Origin: an uncultured Planktomarina sp.
GTDB lineage: Bacteria; Pseudomonadota; Alphaproteobacteria; Rhodobacterales; Rhodobacteraceae
Assembly (NCBI GenBank): GCA_905181815.1
Contig: CAJIZA010000001.1
Location: forward strand, 930,001 to 994,000
DNA length: 64,000 nt
Direction of reading: 5' to 3'
This document shows positions 28,435-37,311 of the stretch, in pieces; position 1 is the stretch's first letter; every line of letters begins with the position of its first letter. The position numbers were made by a program, and so were the translations under genes. The notes under the pieces were generated by a model that did not search any database, was not told the origin of the DNA, and saw only the letters and a list, made by a program, of their open reading frames with translations.

Positions 28435-29379
28435 TTAGCGGCGCACCACCACCTCATAGCCGCGCTCTTCGGGTTCATCATCGATGAGTTCTTGCGGAAA
28501 GCCAGGAGCATGAATGCTCAATCCGGTAGCCTGCTCCAGACGCTCAATGATCCGATCAGATTGCGCGCGGACACCGTAGCGTTTTTGCCCGTCGCTCATG
28601 ATGTCAATAATCATCGGTGAGATTTCTAAAGGCACGCCGTGATCATCGGCAATTTTTTGAAACAAGCCAATGTCTTTTTGCACCAAATCCATCGTAAAAT
28701 TCACATCTCGCGATCCCGAAAGGATCAACTGGCTTTCGGTTTCATGCACAAAAGAGGTGCCAGAAGACATCGCGATGGCCTCGTAGGTCATGCCAAGATC
28801 CATTCCAGCGGCTTTCATCACGGTCAGTGCTTCGCAAACCGTGATCAAATTGGCTGTGGCGAGGTAATTGGTCATCACTTTTAAAGTACTGGAATTTCCA
28901 ATCTCTCCCACATGCAAAATGCGCCGCCCAATATGGGTTAAGATTGGCAGAACTTTATCGAAGGTCGCACGGGTACAGCCAGCATAGATCGAGATATTGC
29001 CTGTATCGGCCCGATGGCAGCCGCCTGACACCGGACAATCCACAGCTTCACCGCCGGCGGCCAGAACCAACGCCCCTAGCCGCTTCACCTCTCTGGCATC
29101 TGTCGTTGACATCTCCATCCAAATCTTGCCACGCCCAGCATGGGGCAGCATCTCACTCACCACCGCATCACAGGCCGCAGGACTGGGCAGGCAGGTAATC
29201 ACTACATCACAGTCTTGCATCAACTGCGCTGGGCTTGACCCATCTTTGGCCCCACGCGCCACGAAATCTGCCACAAAGGCAGCATTAAGATCATGAACGC
29301 TGAGATCCATGCCGTTGCGCAGCAAACTGCCCGCCAATTTGCCCCCAACATTGCCCAACCCAATAAACCCAACTTTCAT
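28435..29379 (-). CDS. NAD(P)-dependent beta-hydroxyacid dehydrogenase (3-hydroxyisobutyrate dehydrogenase family)
   Basis: Oxidoreductase of the beta-hydroxyacid dehydrogenase family. The Rossmann motif MKVGFIGLGNVGGKLAGSLL is at the N-terminus, the substrate motif DCPVSGGCHRADTGNISIYA is near residue 118, and the catalytic lysine lies in NSSTLKVMTNYLATANL near residue 165. The 314-residue length is slightly above the usual ~295 because of a charged tail (DDEPEERGYEVVVRR). The substrate is not defined by sequence. It is divergent from the dehalogenase-like gene, leaving about 107 bases for shared regulation. Confidence 0.85.
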   Translation of the reverse strand: MKVGFIGLGNVGGKLAGSLLRNGMDLSVHDLNAAFVADFVARGAKDGSSPAQLMQDCDVVITCLPSPAACDAVVSEMLPHAGRGKIWMEMSTTDAREVKRLGALVLAAGGEAVDCPVSGGCHRADTGNISIYAGCTRATFDKVLPILTHIGRRILHVGEIGNSSTLKVMTNYLATANLITVCEALTVMKAAGMDLGMTYEAIAMSSGTSFVHETESQLILSGSRDVNFTMDLVQKDIGLFQKIADDHGVPLEISPMIIDIMSDGQKRYGVRAQSDRIIERLEQATGLSIHAPGFPQELIDDEPEERGYEVVVRR

Positions 29380-29442
29380 ACGTTTTCTCCCAAATGAACT
29401 TTGATCCTAGAAAATCAGCCATTGCCGACATGTCGCCCTCAT

Positions 29443-29470
29443 TTGCGACGCTTGTCATCTCCCTTATGAT
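29443..29470 (+). promoter_or_regulatory. Possible sigma-70 promoter for the dehalogenase-like gene
   Basis: TTGCGA (29443-29448) and TATGAT (29465-29470) are separated by 16 bases. Transcription would begin near 29477, about 10 bases before ATG 29487. This supports 29487 rather than 29394 as the start codon. The match is moderate and could be chance. Confidence 0.3.
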
Positions 29471-29486
29471 TTTGCAGGGTATTTTC

Positions 29487-30632
29487 ATGGAAAACCCAGA
29501 TGATCTTGCCGCTGGCATTGAAATCACACCGCAATTCGAAAGATTTTCGCAACGAAATGATGTGTTCTCCCGCGCATTTTGGGACGATACTGTCCGCAGC
29601 GCGGCGTCACAGGCCTTTTTTGCTAGCTATCGCATGGAAACCATCCCCCGCCGTGGCGACGGATTCACGCAAAAAGATTTTGCCCTGCGCAATGCCAGTT
29701 GGTTAATTTCAGACATTATGACGGATCGTTTCGCCGCCGACGGTAGGCGAGAAGGCTTTCAAGCCCCTATCAGCAACGATACTCCCGTAGCTGTGGAAAA
29801 GGTGCGTTTTGAAACCCCAAGCGACGCCGCCGCCAATGTTAAAAAAGCAGCGCGATTCTTTGGTGCAGGTCTCTGCGGTGTGACCGGCCTAGATCCGCGC
29901 TGGCTTTATGAGGATCGCGTAGATGTACGCGATATGTCCAAAGCGCCACTTGGCCTGCCAGAGGGGCTGACGCATGTGGTGGTGCTCGGTCACGAAATGG
30001 ATCAAGAATTGGTGCGCAGTTACCCCTCCGCCCTTGGAGGTGCCGCCACGGGGCGCGAATACAGCCATGAGGCAGCTATTGTCATGCAGCTGGCAGCCTA
30101 TATTCGCAATCTAGGCTATCAAGCCGTGGCCTCCATGAACGACACCGGCCTGGTCATCCCCATGGCTGTGCAGGCAGGGTTGGGCGAATACGCTAGAAAT
30201 CAATTGGTTATCACGCAAAAGTTCGGGCCAAGGCTGCGGTTTTCAAAAATTTTTACCGATATACCGCTGGAGGTGGACCGGCCGAAACGACCGGGTGTCG
30301 CAAAGTTTTGCGATATATGCACCAAATGTGCCGATGCCTGCCCGGTTAAAGCACTCCCAGTGGGGCCACCCAAATTTGGTGGTGGCCGATCTGCCATTCA
30401 AGGTGTCAAAAAATGGACCTCTGATGCGGAGAAATGCTTCTCGTTTTGGACCAAACTCAGCAGTGATTGTGCGATTTGTATGCGGGTTTGCCCCTTCAAC
30501 CGCGACTTCAGGAGCTGGCCACAGCGGCTTTGGCTCAAACTGGCCCTCTCACCGGCCCGAGGCCTAGCGCTTTGGCTCGACCGCTGGCGCCAGGGACGGT
30601 TGAAACCCGCGCAATGGTGGTCACGGCCTTGA
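29487..30632 (+). CDS. Reductive dehalogenase-like corrinoid/iron-sulfur protein (cytosolic)
   Basis: The protein resembles the RdhA catalytic core, the cobamide-dependent enzymes that remove halogens from organohalides. Visible hallmarks are KKAARFFGAGLCGVTGLDPR, AAYIRNLGYQAVA, MAVQAGLGEYARNQLVITQK and FGPRLRFSKIFTDIPLE. Two ferredoxin-type clusters follow: FCDICTKCADACP, and then KWTSDAEKCFSFW leading to DCAICMRVCPFN. There is no twin-arginine signal, no RdhB anchor next to it and no fused reductase domain, unlike respiratory RdhA or self-sufficient catabolic forms. ATG 29487 gives about 381 residues; an in-frame ATG at 29394 is possible. The distantly related QueG is an alternative, but the K-W-x2-D-x3-C-F-x-F-W pattern favours RdhA. 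The substrate is unknown. Confidence 0.78.
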   Translation: MENPDDLAAGIEITPQFERFSQRNDVFSRAFWDDTVRSAASQAFFASYRMETIPRRGDGFTQKDFALRNASWLISDIMTDRFAADGRREGFQAPISNDTPVAVEKVRFETPSDAAANVKKAARFFGAGLCGVTGLDPRWLYEDRVDVRDMSKAPLGLPEGLTHVVVLGHEMDQELVRSYPSALGGAATGREYSHEAAIVMQLAAYIRNLGYQAVASMNDTGLVIPMAVQAGLGEYARNQLVITQKFGPRLRFSKIFTDIPLEVDRPKRPGVAKFCDICTKCADACPVKALPVGPPKFGGGRSAIQGVKKWTSDAEKCFSFWTKLSSDCAICMRVCPFNRDFRSWPQRLWLKLALSPARGLALWLDRWRQGRLKPAQWWSRP

Positions 30633-30688
30633 TGTTGATCTCGCGACGCTGTGGCTTATCTCTCAAACAAGCCACAAAGGATAAGCCC

Positions 30689-31600
30689 ATGTCACTACGC
30701 CCCACACTTGAAACACGGCAAGCCACCCCAACCTTGGAAGGGGCCGGCGTCAAACTGCACCGCGCTTTTGGATTTCAAGATCCCTCGGAAATGGATCCCT
30801 TTTTGTTGTTTGACGATTTTCGCAATGAATTGCCGGAAGATTTTGAAAAAGGCTTTCCTTGGCATCCGCACCGCGGCATTGAAACCATTACCTATGTGCT
30901 GTCGGGCAGTGTTGAACATGGCGATAGCCTTGGAAACAAAGGCACACTAGGCGCAGGAGACGTACAATGGATGACCGCGGGCCGGGGAATCATGCATCAA
31001 GAAATGCCCCAGGGCAATCGCAACGGACAGATGCATGGCTTCCAACTGTGGGGAAACTTACCCGGCAGTTTGAAAATGACGGACCCAAGATATCAAGATG
31101 TAGCCGGCAAGGAAATTCCCGAGGCCATTGACGACGATGGCACGCGCGTGAAGGTAATTGTCGGCGAATATTGGGGTAAAAAAAGTCCGGTCGACGGCAT
31201 AGCCGCCGATCCGCAATATCTTGACATATATGTACCGCCAGGAGTTCAAAAGACCTTTAAAATAGACACTTATCGTCGGACCTTTGCTTATGTCTTCGAG
31301 GGCGCTGCGGCATTTGTGGATGCGGCAAAACCGACGGGCGTGCTGCTTGAAAAAGAAGTGGCCGGCCAAGAGGTAAATATTCGTGATCTTTCGGGCAATC
31401 GCACTTTGATTCGGTTTGGCAATGGCGATGAGATCAGCCTACACGCCGGCGCAGAAGGCGTGCGGTTTTTGTTGATCTCCGGTGCCCCTATTGATGAGCC
31501 CGTCGCCTGGCACGGTCCGATTGTAATGAACACCCGCGAAGAGCTGATGCAAGCCTTCAGCGAACTACGCAATGGCACGTTTATCAAGCCAGCGCATTAA
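30689..31600 (+). CDS. Pirin family protein
   Basis: Pirins are bicupin proteins. Some members act as quercetinases and others as regulators of central metabolism. The 303-residue product shows the N-terminal cupin with metal-binding residues in GFPWHPHRGIETITYVLSG and GRGIMHQEMP, and QLWGNLPGSLKMTDPRYQD. A C-terminal cupin ends in VNIRDLSGNRTLIRFGNGDE. ATG 30689 has AAAGGA about 7 bases upstream, and a longer frame from 30467 overlaps the dehalogenase-like gene and is rejected. Its 3' end overlaps the convergent TetR gene by 17 bases. Confidence 0.92.
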   Translation: MSLRPTLETRQATPTLEGAGVKLHRAFGFQDPSEMDPFLLFDDFRNELPEDFEKGFPWHPHRGIETITYVLSGSVEHGDSLGNKGTLGAGDVQWMTAGRGIMHQEMPQGNRNGQMHGFQLWGNLPGSLKMTDPRYQDVAGKEIPEAIDDDGTRVKVIVGEYWGKKSPVDGIAADPQYLDIYVPPGVQKTFKIDTYRRTFAYVFEGAAAFVDAAKPTGVLLEKEVAGQEVNIRDLSGNRTLIRFGNGDEISLHAGAEGVRFLLISGAPIDEPVAWHGPIVMNTREELMQAFSELRNGTFIKPAH

Positions 31601-32183
31601 CCCCCAAAGTTTGACGCACCAAAGCACAATATTGGCGCGTCAACTCTTCCCTGGACAATCGGCCATCTTCACGGAACCAATCCACCACCCCGGTGAGCAT
31701 AGCAATCAAAGCAAAACTGGTGATTTTGGCGTCAGGGACCTGAAAATCTCCCGAGAGAACGCCCTTTCGGATCATGTCATAAACAATTTTCTCATAGCGG
31801 CTGCGCTGCTCTTCAATAGCCTTGAAGTTTTCCTCGGTGAGATTGCGCAGCTCCATATAAGAAATGAAAACTAACTCCGGGCGCTGAATGTGAAAATCCA
31901 GATGGAAAGCCACAAAGTGATCCAGTGCCGCAACCGGATTGCCCGGCACTTGTTCTTCGGTCCAGCGGACCAAAAGATCGGCCATATGACCGTGCAAAAG
32001 ATCAAATAAAAGCGCTTGTTTGTCGGGGGTGTAGTTGTAAATGGCTCCCGCCTGCACACCCACCCGCGCCGCTATTTGGCGCATGGTCACAGCTGCGAAG
32101 CCATAGCGCGCGAAAAGCTGAAGCGCGGCTTGCTTGATTTTTGGGCCAGTAATTTTCGAATGTGAACCAGTTTTGCGCGCCAT
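31584..32183 (-). CDS. TetR/AcrR family transcriptional regulator
   Basis: The N-terminal helix-turn-helix (KQAALQLFARYGFAAVTMRQ, IAARVGVQAGAIYNYTPDK) is classic TetR. The ~140-residue C-terminal ligand domain (YMELRNLTEENFKAIEEQRS, MLTGVVDWFREDGRLS) resembles regulators of acyl-CoA or fatty-acid metabolism, but the ligand cannot be read from sequence. A small palindrome directly upstream of its start suggests autoregulation. Pirin is convergent and a small lipoprotein gene is divergent. Confidence 0.9.
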   Translation of the reverse strand: MARKTGSHSKITGPKIKQAALQLFARYGFAAVTMRQIAARVGVQAGAIYNYTPDKQALLFDLLHGHMADLLVRWTEEQVPGNPVAALDHFVAFHLDFHIQRPELVFISYMELRNLTEENFKAIEEQRSRYEKIVYDMIRKGVLSGDFQVPDAKITSFALIAMLTGVVDWFREDGRLSREELTRQYCALVRQTLGVNALA

Positions 32184-32197
32184 GAGGAAATATTAAC

Positions 32198-32211
32198 TGA
32201 ACTAACGTTCA
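32198..32211. promoter_or_regulatory. Candidate TetR operator
   Basis: TGAAC (32198-32202) and GTTCA (32207-32211) form an inverted repeat around TAAC, 15 bases upstream of the TetR start and in the short divergent gap to the small lipoprotein gene. Arm length and position fit an autoregulatory TetR site. Confidence 0.45.
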
Positions 32212-32262
32212 AATCAATGATCATTACTTGCTGCAGATCACTTTGCACGCTACGTATTTCTG

Positions 32263-32517
32263 ATGACAAGATATGCATATACGTACCATCTCTGCCTCGC
32301 AGCTCTCCTAGCCAGCTGTGCCTCTATTCCGCAGCTCGATGAGGCTCAACCGACCGCAGAACAGGCCAGTGCCCACCCCGCTTTTCTTTCAGCCAGCGAT
32401 CTACGCGCCGCTGTCGGCGCATATCTGCAGTCGCAGCCCGCCAAAGATATTTCTCAGCAGGCGCTATTGGACCAAAGGGCAAAGGCGCTGCGCAGGCAAG
32501 ATCTGACGGGCGGGTAA
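32263..32517 (+). CDS. Small predicted lipoprotein
   Basis: An 84-residue protein with a short signal sequence and a lipobox (LAALLASC, cysteine at residue 19). A small soluble helical part follows (RAAVGAYLQSQPAKDIS, LLDQRAKALRRQDLTG). No named family was recognised. It sits just upstream of hom in the same direction and is divergent from the TetR gene. The start ATG 32263 is the only reasonable one before the hydrophobic segment, though no strong ribosome-binding site is visible. Confidence 0.65.
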   Translation: MTRYAYTYHLCLAALLASCASIPQLDEAQPTAEQASAHPAFLSASDLRAAVGAYLQSQPAKDISQQALLDQRAKALRRQDLTGG

Positions 32518-32637
32518 GCTCAAACCCACCCAAAAATATCTGTTAAATTGGATCGAGTTCCACTCCCGCCCCCGTTGCGGTTGCGGGGTTTTACGATTAG
32601 ACACGGGCGACAATTTCGTGACCGGAAGGAAGTAACC

Positions 32638-33927
32638 ATGACCGCTGCTCCTCTTAGACTTGGCATTGCAGGGCTCGGCACTGTTGGCGTTGGCGTTTTG
32701 AAAATGATCCAAAAAAATGCAGTATTGATAACGCAGCGCACGGGTCGTGAGGTCACAGTTTCTGCCGTCTGCGCCCAATCGCGTGATAAAGACCGCGGGG
32801 TAGATCTGTCAGGCTATGCTTGGGAAGATGATCCGGTCGTCCTGGCCAAACGGGATGATGTGGATGTCTTTGTCGAATTGATCGGCGGAAGCACAGGCCC
32901 GGCCAAACAGGCAACACAGGCCGCCATTGCCGCTGGCAAAGATGTGATCACAGCCAACAAAGCAATGCTGGCAGAACATGGGCATTCATTGGCCCTCTCA
33001 GCAGAAGCTGCGGGACGTGTGATCCGCTATGAAGCCGCTGTTGCAGGCGGTATCCCCGTGGTGAAAGCACTGACCGAGGGCCTGGCGGGTAATGAAGTTC
33101 AGCGCGTTCTGGGGGTCATGAATGGCAGTTGCAACTATATCCTCACGCGCATGGAAGATGCCGGTCTGACTTATGAAGAGGTCTTTGCCGAGGCCGATGG
33201 TCTGGGATATCTCGAAGCAGATCCAAACCTTGATGTGGGCGGTATTGATGCGGCACATAAATTGGCAATTCTCGCCTCCATCGCTTTTGGTACAGAGGTA
33301 GATTTCGCATCTGTGGTGATCGAAGGCATTGGAGCCATCACAATTGAGGACATTCGTGCCGCCGCCGATATGGGGTATCGCGTCAAACTTTTGGGTGTCG
33401 CTCAAAAGACCGGCCGCGGGCTTGAGCAGCGCATGACGCCCTGTTTGGTTCCGGCCAATTCGCCCTTGGGCCAACTCCAAGGAGGAACCAATATGGTGAT
33501 CTTGGAAGGGGGCGATGTGGGACAAATCGTGCTGCGGGGTGCAGGCGCTGGCGAGGGACCAACGGCCTCCGCCGTAATGTCAGATGTATTGGATCTCGCG
33601 CGCGGTCTGCGCCTCAATACCTTTGGGCAGGCGGCGACAGGATTGGAGAAATCTCAACCAGCCATGACGGCAACAACCGCGCCGTTTTATTTGCGCCTGC
33701 AATTGCTCGATAAGCCCGGCGCCTTGGCCAAAGTGGCCGCTGTTATTGGCGAAGCGGGAGTCTCCATCGACCGAATGCGCCAATATGGCCACGATGCCGA
33801 GCAAGCCCCTGTGCTAATCGTCACCCATAAGACAACCCGCGCGGCAATTGATCAAATTTTAGAAGACTTTGCCAAGACGCAAGTTGTTGAGAGCCAGCCT
33901 GTTGCCCTTCGCATTGAAGCAGTGTGA
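32638..33927 (+). CDS. hom: Homoserine dehydrogenase
   Basis: Hom reduces aspartate semialdehyde to homoserine for threonine and methionine synthesis. The 429-residue product has the Rossmann motif LGIAGLGTVGVGVLKMI, the signature GNEVQRVLGVMNGSCNYILT, LDVGGIDAAHKLAILASIAF and a C-terminal ACT domain (YLRLQLLDKPGALAKVAAVI). ATG 32638 follows GGAAGGA by about 6 bases; a longer frame from 32548 lacks homology. The order hom-glpX-recJ is conserved in Rhodobacterales. Confidence 0.96.
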   Translation: MTAAPLRLGIAGLGTVGVGVLKMIQKNAVLITQRTGREVTVSAVCAQSRDKDRGVDLSGYAWEDDPVVLAKRDDVDVFVELIGGSTGPAKQATQAAIAAGKDVITANKAMLAEHGHSLALSAEAAGRVIRYEAAVAGGIPVVKALTEGLAGNEVQRVLGVMNGSCNYILTRMEDAGLTYEEVFAEADGLGYLEADPNLDVGGIDAAHKLAILASIAFGTEVDFASVVIEGIGAITIEDIRAAADMGYRVKLLGVAQKTGRGLEQRMTPCLVPANSPLGQLQGGTNMVILEGGDVGQIVLRGAGAGEGPTASAVMSDVLDLARGLRLNTFGQAATGLEKSQPAMTATTAPFYLRLQLLDKPGALAKVAAVIGEAGVSIDRMRQYGHDAEQAPVLIVTHKTTRAAIDQILEDFAKTQVVESQPVALRIEAV

Positions 33928-34058
33928 CCCGGCCTGTTGGAGCGCCAGCACAGGCTTTGAGGGCCAATTGCAAAGAACTGCGAAACTGTTAGCGCGCGCA
34001 GTCTTGCCACGACCGGCACCGCTGCGCTAGGGCAGGCGGAATGAATAAAGGAAATCAT

Positions 34059-35024
34059 ATGTCTGATGCTACAGAATTTCGCGATCGCGCACTCTCTTTA
34101 GGACTGGCCCGTGTCGCCGAACAAGCCGCGCTGGCCTCTGCCAAACTTATTGGTCGCGGCGATGAAAAGGCCGCAGATCAGGCCGCTGTCAACGCCATGC
34201 GCACGCAGTTGAACCTTTTGGACATCGCCGGTGTGGTTGTCATTGGCGAGGGCGAGCGCGATGAGGCGCCAATGCTCTATATTGGTGAGGAGGTCGGCTC
34301 GGGCAACGGGCCTGCTGTTGATATCGCTCTTGATCCTCTCGAAGGAACGACATTGACAGCGAAAGACATGCCCAACGCTTTAACAGTTATAGCCATGGGG
34401 CCGCGCGGCTCCATGCTGCATGCACCCGACGTTTACATGGAAAAACTCGCGGTGGGGCCAGGCTTGCCAGAGAATGTCGTTTCCTTAACCATGGATCCGG
34501 CAACCCGGGTTATGGCGCTGGCGGCCGCTAAAAACTGCGCACCCGAAAATATCACTGTCTGCGTCCTTGAACGCCCGCGCCACGAGGCCATGATTGCCGA
34601 GTTGCGCACCACGAGCTGCGCCATTCGTCTCATCACCGACGGCGATGTTGCCGGCGTTATTCACTGCGCAGAATCAGATACGACCGGCATTGATATGTAT
34701 ATGGGGCTTGGCGGTGCTCCCGAGGGGGTTTTGGCCGCCGCCGCCTTGAAGTGTATGGGCGGGCAAATGTGGGGCCGGTTAACCTTCCGCAATGATGATG
34801 AGCGCGGCCGGGCCGCCAAGGCCGGAATAACGGATCTGGACCGGATTTACAGCCGCGATGAGATGGTGATGCAGGATGTCATTTTCGCCGCCACAGGTGT
34901 TACGGATGGCTCCATCCTTGCGGGCATCAAGCGCGAACCGGGATTTTTGACCACGGAAACCATTTTGATGCGGTCAAAAACCGGCTCGGTGCGGCGCATG
35001 ACCTACCGCGCGCCGTCACATTAA
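34059..35024 (+). CDS. glpX: Class II fructose-1,6-bisphosphatase
   Basis: GlpX dephosphorylates fructose 1,6-bisphosphate in gluconeogenesis. The 321-residue protein contains VVIGEGERDEAPMLYIGEEV, DIALDPLEGTTLTAKDMPNA and MYMGLGGAPEGVLAAAALK, which are lithium-sensitive phosphatase signatures. ATG 34059 has AAAGGA about 6 bases upstream and is preferred over ATG 34041. It is one base from recJ. Confidence 0.95.
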   Translation: MSDATEFRDRALSLGLARVAEQAALASAKLIGRGDEKAADQAAVNAMRTQLNLLDIAGVVVIGEGERDEAPMLYIGEEVGSGNGPAVDIALDPLEGTTLTAKDMPNALTVIAMGPRGSMLHAPDVYMEKLAVGPGLPENVVSLTMDPATRVMALAAAKNCAPENITVCVLERPRHEAMIAELRTTSCAIRLITDGDVAGVIHCAESDTTGIDMYMGLGGAPEGVLAAAALKCMGGQMWGRLTFRNDDERGRAAKAGITDLDRIYSRDEMVMQDVIFAATGVTDGSILAGIKREPGFLTTETILMRSKTGSVRRMTYRAPSH

Positions 35025-35025
35025 A

Positions 35026-36762
35026 ATGTATCTGGGCGTCGAACAGTCGATTTCAAACCGCCGTTGGCTCGGGCCACCTCTCGCGATTGAACGTGATGCT
35101 TTGACGCTCCATCAACAGTGCGATTTGCCGTTGCCTCTGTGCTATGTAATGGCCCGTTTGGGGGTTGCTCCGACAGAGGTGGCCGATTTCCTCAACCCGA
35201 CCCTACGCGCCAGTATGAGCGATCCACAATCTCTCAAAGACTGCGCCGAGGCGGCGGACATCCTACTAACGGCCATTCAAAATCAACAAAAAATTGCTAT
35301 TTTTGCCGATTATGATGTGGATGGTGGCACCTCTGCGGTATTGTTGATTGATTTTCTCGGGCAATTGGCCATTGAACCCACCCTCTATGTGCCCAACCGG
35401 GTCTCAGAGGGCTATGGGCCCAATCCCAAAGCTATGGCAGCTTTGGCAGATAGTCATGATCTGATCATCTGCGTGGACTGCGGCACCTTAGCCTATGAGG
35501 CACTTGACGCGGCGCGGGCCGCAGATGTAGTGGTTTTGGATCATCATTTGGGCGGAGAAATTTTGCCCGAAGCTCGGGCCGTGGTCAATCCAAACCGGCA
35601 GGATGAGACGGGCGATTTGGCCCATCTCTGCGCTGCGGCCGTGGTTTTTATGGTTCTGACCCAAGTGGCCCGGATGATGCGGGCAAATGGACAAACCCCA
35701 CCCAATTTGATCAATACGCTCGACCTTGTGGCCTTGGCCACAGTGGCCGATGTCGCGCCGTTGGTCGGGGTAAACCGGGCCTTTGTGCGGCAAGGATTGA
35801 AAGTCATGGGCCAGCGCAAACGCGTGGGATTAAACGCCCTGTCGGATGTAGCAGGCCTGAACGCTGCGCCAAGCACCTATCATCTTGGCTATGTGTTAGG
35901 ACCGCGAATCAATGCAGGTGGGCGAATTGGCAAAGCGGATTTGGGGGCTCGGCTTTTGGCCTGCAACAACCCGCATGAAGCGGCTGTCATGGCGGAAAAA
36001 TTGGAAGAGCTGAATACCGAGCGGCGCAACGTAGAGGCCATGGTGAGACTGGCGGCACTGGAGCAGGCTGAAGCGCGCGGGCTGGATTTACCGCTGGCTT
36101 GGGCCGCAGAAGAAGGCTGGCATCCTGGCGTGGTCGGTATTGTTGCAGCACGGCTCAAAGAAAAAACCAACCGTCCTGCAGTGGTCATTGGCTTTGATGG
36201 CGACATTGGCAAAGGCAGCGGCCGATCTGTCAGCGGGATTGATCTGGGTGCAGCCATCCATAAATTGGCGCGCGAAGGGTTGATCACGGCAGGGGGCGGT
36301 CACAAAATGGCGGCGGGCCTGTCACTCACCCGTGCGCAACTCGAACCGGCCATGGAGAAATTGGGGCAGTTGCTAGACGCTCAAGGAGCTGGTGCGCTGG
36401 GTCCAGCGGATCTCAAGATTGACGGCACGTTGATGCCAGGCGGTGCCACGGTTGAGTTGATTGAGCAGCTTGAGCAGGCCGGCCCCTTCGGTGCGGGCGC
36501 CTCTGCGCCGCGATTTGTTTTTCCCGATTGCACCATCGCCTTTGCAAAGCCAGTGGGAGACTCCCACCTGAAAATCACCCTTAGCGACGGGTTCGGGACA
36601 AAATTAGATGCGATTTGCTTTGGCGCATTTGATGGACCGCTCGGCCCCGCGCTCACCGCTGCCCAGGGTGGAAAAATGCACATCTCGGGGCGTTTAGAGA
36701 TCAACACTTGGGGCGGGCGCTCACGTCCACAACTGCGCATCGAAGACGCCAGCCCCGCCTAA
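35026..36762 (+). CDS. recJ: Single-stranded-DNA-specific exonuclease RecJ
   Basis: RecJ degrades single-stranded DNA 5' to 3' in recombination and repair. The DHH domain is clear: IFADYDVDGGTSAVLLIDFL near residue 90, LIICVDCGTLAYEALDAARA, VVLDHHLGGEILPEARAVVN, then the DHHA1 part with GPRINAGGRIGKADLGARLL, GVVGIVAARLKEKTNRPAVV and the GGGHKMAAG motif. At 578 residues it is full length. It follows glpX by one base, suggesting coupling. The next gene downstream is tRNA-Glu. Confidence 0.96.
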   Translation: MYLGVEQSISNRRWLGPPLAIERDALTLHQQCDLPLPLCYVMARLGVAPTEVADFLNPTLRASMSDPQSLKDCAEAADILLTAIQNQQKIAIFADYDVDGGTSAVLLIDFLGQLAIEPTLYVPNRVSEGYGPNPKAMAALADSHDLIICVDCGTLAYEALDAARAADVVVLDHHLGGEILPEARAVVNPNRQDETGDLAHLCAAAVVFMVLTQVARMMRANGQTPPNLINTLDLVALATVADVAPLVGVNRAFVRQGLKVMGQRKRVGLNALSDVAGLNAAPSTYHLGYVLGPRINAGGRIGKADLGARLLACNNPHEAAVMAEKLEELNTERRNVEAMVRLAALEQAEARGLDLPLAWAAEEGWHPGVVGIVAARLKEKTNRPAVVIGFDGDIGKGSGRSVSGIDLGAAIHKLAREGLITAGGGHKMAAGLSLTRAQLEPAMEKLGQLLDAQGAGALGPADLKIDGTLMPGGATVELIEQLEQAGPFGAGASAPRFVFPDCTIAFAKPVGDSHLKITLSDGFGTKLDAICFGAFDGPLGPALTAAQGGKMHISGRLEINTWGGRSRPQLRIEDASPA

Positions 36763-36815
36763 AACCATGCCAAAGGCGGGAGCGCAAAAACATCGATAAA
36801 AAGTAAAGAATCGAC

Positions 36816-36844
36816 TTGCCACCCGCCGCTGCTTTCCATAAATA
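36816..36844 (+). promoter_or_regulatory. Promoter of tRNA-Glu
   Basis: TTGCCA (36816-36821) and TAAATA (36839-36844) are spaced by exactly 17 bases, a good sigma-70 promoter. Transcription would begin near 36851, about 10 bases before the mature tRNA 5' end. Confidence 0.6.
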
Positions 36845-36860
36845 GCGGCGTATCAGAAGT

Positions 36861-36935
36861 GTCCCGTTCGTCTATCGGTTAGGACGTCAGGTTTTCAACC
36901 TGAAAAGACGAGTTCGATTCTCGTACGGGATGCCA
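36861..36935 (+). tRNA. tRNA-Glu (UUC)
   Basis: All arms fold. The acceptor is GTCCCGT with ACGGGAT (G-U at the first pair), the D-arm is GTC with GAC, and the anticodon stem is TCAGG with CCTGA enclosing loop TTTTCAA, anticodon TTC. The T-arm is ACGAG with CTCGT and loop TTCGATT. CCA is encoded at 36933-36935. A well-spaced promoter lies just upstream. Confidence 0.93.
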
Positions 36936-37311
36936 TCATTTCTAGTCCTTAAGCATCATTAGCCCCTGATTTTCTTTGGTTTACAGCGGCACCCTATTTC
37001 TGCAAGATTCCGTCTAGATAATCACAGAACCCGCGAAATCCCGCAATTACGCGGTCCAAACGCGGTTCAGAGAGGGGGAATATCACATCGTGAAACGGTG
37101 GGAATCAGACGCGAAAGTGCCAGGGCTAACCATCAGCCGGGGCACAACGTACGTTTTCAGATACACAGGTCGATGCCCTAGTGCGCCGCCGCTGTTGGCT
37201 TGCCACATCCAAAAATTACGCAGTCCACACGCAGCCAAAGGGCAGAAAAAATATTTTTCAACTGTCATTTTTTGCTTGAAATTCAGATTTCATTAGCCGT
37301 TTCACCACTGT
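36936..37311. other. Gap between the two tRNA-Glu copies; possible integration scar
   Basis: No intact gene is seen in these 376 bases. An imperfect direct repeat of the form ATTACGCRGTCCAMACGCRG occurs at 37046-37065 and 37215-37234. A short plus-strand frame at 37090-37296 begins MKRWESDAKVPGLTISRGTT, which loosely recalls integrase N-termini but is too short to assign. Together with the flanking tRNA copies this suggests the remains of an integrated element. Confidence 0.35.

Noticed and set aside
32548-32637. N-terminal extension of homoserine dehydrogenase
   Set aside because: The extra 30 codons have no homology, while ATG 32638 has an excellent ribosome-binding site and the standard N-terminus.
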